Source: Bathymodiolus brooksi (Eukaryota; Mollusca; Bivalvia; Mytilida; Modiolidae). From it: a stretch of 64,000 nucleotides of DNA. Below, piece after piece: positions 60,201 through 64,000 of the stretch. The translations under genes and the position numbers were made by a program. The first letter of the stretch is position 1. The number at the start of each line of letters is the position of its first letter. The stretch spans positions 24,614,640-24,678,639 of the forward strand of contig OY804590.1 in assembly GCA_963680875.1 (NCBI GenBank). Reading direction: 5' to 3'. A model generated the notes under the pieces. The model had not been told where the DNA came from and made no database searches. It saw only the letters and a program-made list of their open reading frames with translations.

Positions 60201-62172
60201 TTTCTATTAAAATGAAAACAAATATATAAAAAAACAACAACAATAAAGCGAAACCAAAAAACGAGCAAACGATATCAAAACTTGAAAAAAAAGGGGGGGG
60301 TAAAGCGAAAAAACAAATAAAAAAATATACCAAACCTGAAAAAATAATGTGTTTCCGCTTACCCGAGCGATCCTAATTAAAAATGACTTTATGACCTTAA
60401 TTTTTTTTGGTGTCATTTTTGAACAAGCACTGCAAAAAAGAATGTGTGCATTGTAGAAACTATTATTATATAATAGTAAAAACAAATCGAGAAATTTAAT
60501 TTTCAACCTAAAATGTACCTGCCGATCCAAATTTATTTAAGCATATTAGCGGAAGCATAGAAGCTTTTTTGCATATGAAAAGAGTGTAGGTCTAATCTTA
60601 AGGGGTGTTGTTTACATATGTCGAGATGCAATTTACATTTATTCACTGAACAAAGAATAATAAAATACTCTACTCCCATCCCACCCCAACCAAACCCAAG
60701 TTATGCAAAAACAAATAATGAAATAAAAAGATGAAAAAGAAGACGAGAAACATTCTTATCAACGTTAATTACGTGTAACGTCAAGTGTCGCCAACATCGC
60801 GCGTAACGTCAACACCACAAAATTGAAAAATAAGAGCAAAACCTCAGAAAATACCAACTTGAAAAACGATGTTCAATTCGTCTTTACCTCCAGTTGTTTG
60901 TAAGAGGGCTCATGTTTTGTTTACGTTATTTGTGTTTGTTTCCGTAATAAGTGTTGGTAAATTGTTTATGTTTTCTACCTGTTTGTTCTGTTTTCTTCCT
61001 TCTATTGACTAGAGTAGATTGTTGTTAGCCACACAAGTAATATTAGTTTGTGTATAAAAACATCATATTACATTTTATGTTGTAGGAGATAGGGTATAGC
61101 TTTCTTTATTACTGTTCTTTTTTTGGGGTCCTATTTAGTCAGTCATATGTACTGCTGGTGCCCATTATGGGTGCCTGACAGGATAGAAATGAGGACATTC
61201 CATTGATAATTCCGGCTTACATTGTATCAGAATTTCAGGCATTGAAGTTACAAAATGATATACACAACATCCATAGTTATCCATCGCGTATATGTGTCAA
61301 TTGGGGGAGGGGGTCCCAAGAATGGAAAATTTCCATAAATTGCAAGCTTCAATGGAGTGGTTTGAAGTTAACAATAAGAATATTTCAAAGTTGTATTGAT
61401 ATATGATTTTGGTTTTAAGCAAAATGCAGTACAGTCAAACCTGTCTAACCTGTCTAGGTGGTCACCTCTATTAAGCAATCACTAAGATAAAGAAGTCAAG
61501 GAAAATGTCAAAAATATTTTTTTTATCAATGTGTGACGTAAAAGTGTTTTTGACATTTACATTCACTGAATATGGTACCGTTTTGACAACTATTTTATCT
61601 ATTTTTTCCTGTATTTAAATACTGTTATAGTGACAGCCGGAGACTTTGAACCGTAATGAGAGCGGGAGGTTTGGAGCTTTAAAATATGATTCAACCCACC
61701 ATTTCTTTAGAAATGCTTCTACCAAGTCAGGGTCATTACGTTTTCACAGTTTTCCGGTTGTTGACTGAGTTTGTCTGTTTATATAATTATGAGTTTTGAC
61801 TTTCCCTTTGTAAGATTGTTCGGAGTTCGGTAATTTTGTTATTTCCCTTATTGTATTAAAAGGTCACCTTTTTCTTGTCCTATCATAGAAAATTTCATAT
61901 GAATTTAACCTCTTTAAAGAGGTCACCTGTCTTATAAGACCACTTAATCTTTGTCTCAACGGTGATCCCTTTATACAGCTTTGACTGTATTTGAATATAT
62001 GGCAATAATATGTTGACTCACCTATAAAGCCTAGTCCCAAACCGCCATCACCACCACCACCAATTCCGCCAGCGTCAACTAGCCTGGCATTGAAGGCTCC
62101 ATCTGTGTCCAGTGTTATGGCTGTCGTTAGTGACACGACAACAAGAAGCAGAAATACCACAGGAATGACCAT
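27163..62172 (-). CDS. Seven-exon gene for a secreted Gly/Ala-rich, Cys-containing protein (259 aa)
   Basis: Joined coding exons (minus strand): 62172-62022, 59084-58920, 55284-55151, 50512-50431, 31762-31652, 28265-28168, 27201-27163; 780 nt including TGA. All six introns are GT-AG, donors are GTGAGT, GTATGC, GTAAGT, GTAAGG, GTAAGT and GTAAGT, and phases agree at every join (1,1,0,1,1,0). The start ATG has A at -3 and G at +4. Residues 1-18 ('MVIPVVFLLLVVVSLTTA') form a signal peptide. Then come a Gly-rich run ('GGIGGGGDGGLGLGF'), a hydrophobic Ala-rich stretch ('GLAVLAAIAG'), a Pro/Cys segment ('CPICP', 'CTPMPACP'), 'GVAGAGTIL' in exon 3 and 'GVAGTIL' in exon 5, and a Cys-x-Cys end ('STCFCPAGTG'). 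There are 11 Cys in total. It is probably secreted or deposited extracellularly (shell-matrix or byssus-like composition), but I do not recognise the family. Exon 2's donor and the lack of further exons are the least certain parts. Confidence 0.82.
27401..27595 (+). repeat. SINE body fragments in intron 6
   Basis: 'gtcggtggtttacatcgggtac...ttccaccattaaataaagcggaccgccacgat' and a second piece 'ccacgatataactgaaatattgttgaaagtgatgttaaacacc' match the SINE body of 28415-28697. Confidence 0.7.
27967..28130. repeat. 54-bp tandem triplication in intron 6
   Basis: Units start at 27967, 28021 and 28075 ('agtatcaccaaaatagacca'). The array ends about 35 nt from the exon 6 donor. Read as sense RNA, each unit contains TATTTTGGTGATACT, which is complementary to the donor region AGTATCACAAAATA apart from one bulged G. 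Confidence 0.85.
28168..28265 (-). CDS. Exon 6 of the secreted-protein gene
   Basis: Acceptor 'cttacag' then 98 nt: completes a Gly codon, then 'VKCGAITAAGGAGPSSPICN' and 'APQNGIVCEISL', then donor GTAAGTATC. Contains three Cys. An alternative acceptor 'tttttcag' lies 9 nt upstream and would keep the frame, adding three residues. Confidence 0.8.
28415..28697 (-). mobile_element. Complete tRNA-derived SINE in intron 5
   Basis: On the minus strand the head reads 'ggcccgagtggctcaatgagttagg' (A box) and 'ccgtgggttcaagcccgg' (B box). It is followed by the body 'cggtggttctctccgggcac', 'ccactaaaactggtcg' and 'gaaatattgctgaaagtggcg', ending in 'aaaatcaatcaaatcaaat'. It is the fullest copy of the family in the window. 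Confidence 0.85.
28969..29159. mobile_element. MITE-like repeat with TTAAAATCCACC ends, copy 2 (intron 5)
   Basis: Bounded by TTAAAATCCACC (28969-28980) and its complement (29148-29159), with the same internal CTCTCCATT hairpin as 68-219. Homology continues to about 29205, where the 43-bp array begins. Confidence 0.65.
29208..30665. repeat. 43-bp tandem array in intron 5 (interrupted)
   Basis: Unit 'gaagtaagttaagtaatgac' plus 'acagagtcacggcttgatttaca', exact period 43 at 29301/29344. About 15 units run to 29870. It resumes in degenerate form from 30402 to about 30665 after a 527-bp insertion. The + strand carries GAAGTAAGTT, so the gene's sense strand carries AACTTACTTC. Confidence 0.88.
29875..30401. 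mobile_element. 527-bp TTAA-flanked MITE inserted in the 43-bp array
   Basis: TTAA at 29871-29874 and 30402-30405 flanks the insert, and the array unit is continuous across it. Near each end 'GTATAATGTCrTT' occurs in inverted orientation (about 29884 and 30400). The TTAA target points to a piggyBac- or Kolobok-like origin (inference). Minus-strand frames 30041-30316 and 30174-30368 lie within it and are not genes. Confidence 0.75.
31066..31620 (-). pseudogene. 5'-truncated LINE 3' end in intron 5
   Basis: The minus-strand frame 31569-31285 includes 'STSRICAHNLEIDKGRYFQI', then 'RFCKICNDLEIEDETHFLW', the C-x2-C...H zinc-knuckle-like C-terminus found in LINE ORF2 proteins. It is followed by a 3' UTR with AATAAA and the terminal repeat (TATTGTC)n at about 31070-31100. 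Its 5' truncation point lies within about 30-80 nt of the exon 5 donor. Confidence 0.75.
31652..31762 (-). CDS. Exon 5 of the secreted-protein gene
   Basis: Acceptor 'ttattgcag', 111 nt, donor GAG|GTAAGTATG. It reads 'NAGDFFTGHTDAFGVAGTIL' and 'GMNSGMAAVGVTFPAG' after completing a Gly codon. 'GVAGTIL' echoes 'GVAGAGTIL' of exon 3. The exon has no Cys and is symmetrical (phase 1-1). Confidence 0.82.
32013..50259. repeat. 18.2-kb satellite of 41-bp monomers filling intron 4
   Basis: The consensus monomer reads 'ggtttcttttatcggcccta' + 'accttacctcttagtcaaat' + 'a', 41 bp, about 445 copies. Variants recur in long blocks. The truncated unit 'tcggccctagacttagtc' is at 33371, 35742, 40280, 42651 and 46579, so a spacing of 2371 occurs twice. 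About 42.4-46.2 kb and 46.25-50.0 kb are near-identical duplicates with an offset of 3805-3928. There is no coding frame: 41 is not a multiple of 3, and the 44189-44395 frame is incidental. The array ends about 170 nt from exon 4 and 250 nt from exon 5. Confidence 0.97.
50431..50512 (-). CDS. Exon 4 of the secreted-protein gene
   Basis: Acceptor 'tatattgtag', 82 nt, donor GCTG|GTAAGG. Reads 'QQCAANNGAPAEFNTPGEFG' then 'AVQARLA', one Cys, entering in phase 0 and leaving in phase 1. 'GAVQARLAG' resembles 'GAFNARLVDAG' of exon 1. Confidence 0.8.
50878..53215 (-). pseudogene. LINE ORF2 (reverse transcriptase to C-terminus) in intron 3, interrupted by another element
   Basis: Minus strand: 53198-52566 encodes RT motifs 'NYRPISLISILAKVMERLI', 'VVFCDISKAIDRVWH' (motif A), 'AGVPQGSILGPLLF' (motif B) and 'LFADDTSLY' (motif C). 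Coding resemblance continues with shifts to about 52425. It resumes at about 51722 with 'KFKFILDRK' and 'DVVWDTKTQILINKLENVQV', and the frame 51564-50878 gives the C-terminal region with 'CQCGATETTAHFLLHCP'. The 5' part (endonuclease, ORF1) is missing. It belongs to the Jockey/CR1-like group; the exact clade is uncertain. Confidence 0.82.
51722..52424 (+). mobile_element. Retroelement 3' end inserted in the LINE, + orientation
   Basis: The segment separating the two halves of the minus-strand LINE ends with AATAAAG and (TTAC)n at about 52398-52424, the 3' signature of a LINE or its 3' UTR on the + strand. A short piece near 51760-51860 may encode a C-terminal remnant ('KIVSHILRAL'). The frame 52090-52281 is not supported as a gene. 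Confidence 0.65.
53220..53598 (+). repeat. Penelope-like tail repeat with G-rich run
   Basis: Contains 'ggcgggtatttgataagaagcagaaactgcttaccattccagaacacctgaattt' and 'agtttgaagacaccaaaggggtaatcag', then joins the 38/40-bp array directly at 53599. The run gcgggggggtggggggtt near 53395 could form a G-quadruplex. Confidence 0.6.
53599..55150. repeat. 38/40-bp tandem array starting exactly at the exon 3 splice donor
   Basis: About 39 units of 'tctacaacaagtacatatac' + 'ttactgatgcgtcaaca(ca)g', periods 38 and 40. In the sense direction the unit is GTAAGTATATGTACTTG + TTGTAGACTGTG + TTGACGCATCA. The first unit is the beginning of intron 3 itself (GTAAGTATATGTACTTGCTG). Open frames on the + strand (53425-53745, 54015-54833) are translations of the repeat. 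Confidence 0.95.
55151..55284 (-). CDS. Exon 3 of the secreted-protein gene
   Basis: Acceptor 'tttattgtag', 134 nt, donor GCA|GTAAGT. Reads 'CTPMPACPANYERLGIPAGV', 'AGAGTILQSC' and 'YRVIPGALTYAAGA' after completing a Pro codon. Contains three Cys. Phase 1 in, phase 0 out. Confidence 0.82.
55300..55550. repeat. 31-34-bp tandem array next to the exon 3 acceptor
   Basis: About seven units of 'gcataacaacataaatgcaaaaaataaacata', ending within about 20 nt of the splice acceptor at 55285. In the sense direction it is T-rich (TTTATTTTTTGCATTTATG), so it extends the pyrimidine-rich tract. Minus-strand frames 55128-55613, 55285-55533 and 55325-55546 are translations of it. Confidence 0.85.
55916..56848. 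mobile_element. DNA-transposon-like element with ~150-bp inverted repeats
   Basis: The left arm 55916-56065 and right arm 56698-56848 are inverted repeats of about 150 bp with high similarity, e.g. 'gacccggcaaaa', 'gcatatctaattccggaacg', 'aagaaggtaagaatt', 'gggggaaataaatgcttta' and their complements. They enclose about 630 bp with a zinc-finger ORF. The outer ends read ACTGTGTAC and ACAGTGTAC. No clear target duplication was found. Confidence 0.75.
56351..56629 (+). CDS. Short C2H2 zinc-finger ORF inside an inverted-repeat element
   Basis: 92 codons. 'CYYCKIKFVLFEEVIKHSTE' followed by NH gives C-x2-C-x12-H-x4-H, a complete C2H2 finger. Just before it, 'YLYCDTTFPQFDHLIKHFRE' followed by NH has the same spacing, but Tyr replaces the first Cys. 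The two fingers look like a tandem duplication with one decayed. The ORF lies between 150-bp inverted repeats, so it is probably element-encoded and possibly non-functional. Its role is unknown; DNA or RNA binding is inferred from the finger only. Confidence 0.5.
   Translation: MMLQHDDPFCSKKNYEQTGTKATEIHSHHYLYCDTTFPQFDHLIKHFRENHPYHCYYCKIKFVLFEEVIKHSTENHGSLMLKVKYLELNPFS
56849..57224. other. Non-coding stretch in intron 2
   Basis: No gene or repeat was recognised. Confidence 0.4.
57225..58740. repeat. 55-bp tandem array in intron 2
   Basis: About 27 units of 'tctacaaacatggaagacct' + 'cagtgacaccggtagatgta' + 'ctgaagttatactta', period 55 (57433, 57488, 57543). It contains the ACCGGT palindrome in most units. 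It ends about 180 nt from exon 2. Confidence 0.93.
58920..59084 (-). CDS. Exon 2 of the secreted-protein gene
   Basis: Acceptor 'tatcgttttcag', 165 nt, proposed donor ACAC|GTATGC. Reads 'APLIGLAVLAAIAGSTNTGA', 'TVVPGSTTILRQVPTP' and 'RVCPICPTMTAPVFPTLT' after completing an Ala codon. Without the donor the frame would read 8 further codons ('RMHYSRLS') to a stop, so a short alternative product is possible. The agreeing phase with exon 3 favours splicing. Confidence 0.75.
59187..59275 (+). repeat. pogo/Tigger-type MITE end (fragment)
   Basis: 'acagttgaatctctgtatctcgaagttgatgggacc' followed by 'tttcgacttatccgaaattcaactt' resembles the terminal part of pogo/Tigger MITEs. The other end was not found. 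Confidence 0.45.
59276..61429. other. Intron 1 non-coding DNA
   Basis: AT-rich with poly-A and poly-T runs. A weak copy of the Penelope-like tail ('cgtctttacctccagttgtttg') lies near 60880. Frames at 59973-60215 (+), 59992-60333 (-) and 60207-60530 (-) overlap each other and show no motif. No gene seen. Confidence 0.45.
61432..61987. mobile_element. TA-flanked MITE (CAGTCAAA ends) with a nested Penelope 3' UTR
   Basis: Ends CAGTCAAACCTGTCT and its inverted counterpart CAGTCAAAGCTGTAT are flanked by TA on both sides (61430-61431, 61988-61989). This fits a pogo/Tigger-like MITE of the same type as 6484-6660. Inside, 61483-61856 is the reverse complement of the 3' UTR at 25499-25872, a nested insertion. 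Confidence 0.7.
62022..62172 (-). CDS. Exon 1 (first coding exon, signal peptide) of the secreted-protein gene
   Basis: ATG at 62172-62170 in context GAACATGG, 151 nt, donor ATAG|GTGAGT. Encodes 'MVIPVVFLLLVVVSLTTA', a hydrophobic signal peptide, then 'ITLDTDGAFNARLVDAGGIG' and 'GGGDGGLGLGFI'. Just upstream of the ATG the minus strand reads 'ttcacttctctttatgtcag', a good 3' splice site, so the 5' UTR is probably split. Confidence 0.82.
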
Positions 62173-62184
62173 GTTCCTGACATA

Positions 62185-62560
62185 AAGAGAAGTGAATTAC
62201 TACTATTTGTCAAAGACAAATCATGTGAATAAGCGTTAGAGAATACCGAAGGGCCAAGCAAACTGGACAATCCAGAGAAACTGGCAACATAGGGTACACA
62301 AGACGAAGACAAACAAACCAACAGCACAACGCAATATGTGTTGGACACCACTATTCGCAAACAAACACAAATAACGTAAATAAGACATAAGCCATCCTAC
62401 ACACAACTGGAGGTAAACACGAAGCGAGCATAGTTTTCATGGCGAAATCGTAACAGACATCACAGCATTGAACTCAGAACGTAAAGACACATAATATGAC
62501 AACACAAAAAACTGAAACGATGTTCAAAGGCTTAGATCGGTTATAATACAATCCATCGAA
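62185..62560 (-). repeat. Penelope-like tail repeat
   Basis: The complement carries 'ttgcccttcggtattctctaac', 'gtgtaccctatgttgccag', 'gtgtccaacacatattgcg' and 'acctccagttg', as in the copy at 21780-22115. The minus-strand frame 62127-62360 is a translation of it. Confidence 0.6.
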
Positions 62561-62689
62561 ACCATTGGCAAGAGCTTGCAGTGTAAAATATATCTTTAAA
62601 CTGAGATTTGAGAAGAAAAAACTACAAAAACGTCACAGATTGAGACATAACAGAACAATAGACATTTTCTCTCCTCTATTAAAAACAAG

Positions 62690-62920
62690 ACATTTACCGG
62701 ACTTGACTATGAGGAAAGCGGCCGTTGTCTTATAAGAAGAATAAACTATTTACCCTTCGAGAGCACCGGTTTTTTGGTAGACCTAGTGTTGCTCATTCGT
62801 TTTAGTTGTGTTGTGTTATTTTGTTTTATTTGTCTTCGATCTGGGTCCTGTGCCCAATGTTACCGGTGCCTCTGGATTGTCAATTCTTGGTTGCTCCTTC
62901 GGTGTTCTAATTTTTATGGA
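62690..62920 (+). repeat. Penelope-like tail repeat
   Basis: 'ttaccggacttgactatga', 'cttataagaagaataaactatttacccttcg' and 'gattgtcaattcttggttgctccttcggtgttc' match the 21.8-kb copy in + orientation. Confidence 0.55.
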
Positions 62921-63658
62921 AATTTTAAATCTCGTAAATACGGAAAAACTTTCTCATTAATAAGGCTATTGTTTCCATAAACGTTTCTGACGATCGTATT
63001 CAAGCGTAATTTTTTAAAGAGACACATTTATGACTGTTGCTTCTACATGTGTGTTGTTTCAAAAGCGTATACTATAAAAGTAACATTGTTCACTGGTTAC
63101 AATTTTCGCGGTTTCTGGTTTACATGCGTATTCGCGGATATTGTTTTTAGCGTTTTTTATTATGCAATAAAAATCGGTTTTGTACTGACACATATTGACA
63201 TGTTACATCACATTCCCAAACGATGTCGACATGTAACACATTAAATTCTGACCGGTACTTAGCTGTGGAAGCATATCTCTCATGCATTTACTTTTAGGTG
63301 TTTATGGTCACCAACAAAAAAGAGCAAACGACCTGTGGTTCCGCAGCTAAAACATACGTTGCTACAATTAAAGACACTTCGATTGCTGAACTAAAAGTAC
63401 AAAAAAGTAAAAAAGAATTGATTAGAATAACGAAAAATCCAAATATCTTTTAAACTATAGATTTTTGAACAGCAAACTAAACGAGAGTTTTATTTAGAAT
63501 TAGGAGTGCTAACTAAAATGTTACAGTAATGCTTCTTATTGTTTTGGCTGAGGCTGCACTCAGATGAAATTTTGTATTTTGATCCTATTTTGTTGTCATT
63601 TTTCGGGTGGTAGTAGATGTACTTTATAGAAGAGCCATCCGTAAGTCAGGTATCTTAC

Positions 63659-63720
63659 CTGTAAAATCTTTCTCTCAGCAACGTGTACTTTAGACGAACC
63701 TGACAAGCATTTCTCTCATA
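63659..63720 (-). other. Possible 5' non-coding exon of the secreted-protein gene
   Basis: The minus strand reads 'gatttTACAG|GTAAGATACC', a strong donor at 63659/63658. It is preceded by sequence free of known repeats and by an AT-rich CATAAAATG box about 50-80 nt upstream. It would pair with the acceptor just before the start codon at 62172. This is inference only; no transcript evidence is available. Confidence 0.28.
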
Positions 63721-63751
63721 AATTATTGTTACATTTTGCATTTTATGTAAA

Positions 63752-64000
63752 ATGGGTAAAAAGTCAGACTTATCTCCGGAATACCAAAAGTTTGTAAAAA
63801 GTTGTTTGCCCTTTTTAGTAAGGAAAAGGCAACGAAGAAGCCAATTGTCTCATTTGATAGGGTATATCAAATGATATCTAAAGCTTTGGGTGTGTCTTAC
63901 ACTTCAGTGCACCGTATTATGAATGGTAAGAGGCCTTGCAAGTCAAATAGACCCAAAGAAAGAGCTAATATTTTGGACGACTTTGATCATTGTGTTATTA
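63752..64000 (+). pseudogene. Transposase-like N-terminal fragment (runs off the window)
   Basis: ATG at 63752 opens 'MGKKSDLSPEYQKFV'. After a one-base frame change near 63797 the reading continues 'KEKATKKPIVSFDRVYQMIS', 'KALGVSYTSVHRIMNGK', 'ERANILDDFDHCVI' to the window end. The middle part has the look of a helix-turn-helix as in Tc1/IS630-like transposases (sensing 'ALGVSYTSVHRI'), and 'LDDFDxCVI' is a stretch I associate with invertebrate DDE transposases. The catalytic domain lies outside the window. Confidence 0.45.

Noticed and set aside
59973..60530. Overlapping frames on both strands in intron 1
   Set aside because: Mutually overlapping AT-rich frames without motifs, inside an intron.

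Overview
The window looks like nuclear DNA of a marine bivalve, most likely a mussel (Mytilus-like). It is AT-rich and has spliced coding exons. It is crowded with dispersed repeats that I recognise as bivalve-typical: tRNA-derived SINEs whose body reads 'cggtggtttyctccggg...gaaatattgytgaaagtgg', Penelope-like element tails, and the 'aagatggccgcc' repeat. The species is an inference; no sequence search could be run.

Layout. 1-11.4 kb: intergenic DNA with MITEs, small tandem arrays, SINE pieces and one complete 608-bp TIR transposon with a perfect 9-bp target duplication. 11.5-18.3 kb: a decayed CR1-like LINE on the + strand. It has an SGNH-hydrolase-like ORF upstream, a 102-bp hairpin repeat array, ORF1 (PHD-like finger, coiled coil, RRM-like region), an endonuclease domain duplicated in tandem, and a reverse transcriptase. 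18.3-27 kb: intergenic repeats, including a second, inverted copy of the 608-bp transposon and several Penelope-like tails. 27.1-62.2 kb: one split gene on the minus strand that single ORFs do not reveal. 62.2-64 kb: repeats, a possible 5' non-coding exon, and the start of a transposase-like ORF on the + strand.

The gene is the main result. Seven coding exons (151, 165, 134, 82, 111, 98 and 39 nt) join through six GT-AG introns in agreeing phases (1,1,0,1,1,0). They give a 259-residue protein with a signal peptide, Gly/Ala-rich segments and 11 cysteines, followed by a stop and AATAAA. I do not recognise the family.

Five of the six introns hold their own tandem array. Intron 4 is almost entirely an 18.2-kb satellite of about 445 monomers of 41 bp with higher-order structure. 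In the sense direction each typical monomer carries a splice-donor-like GAG|GTAAGG. The intron 3 array starts exactly at the exon 3 splice donor and repeats the first 38-40 nt of the intron about 39 times. The intron 6 array is complementary to the donor of its own exon, and the intron 5 array carries a GTAAGT motif in antisense. Whether these arrays affect splicing is inference, but the sequence relations can be read directly.
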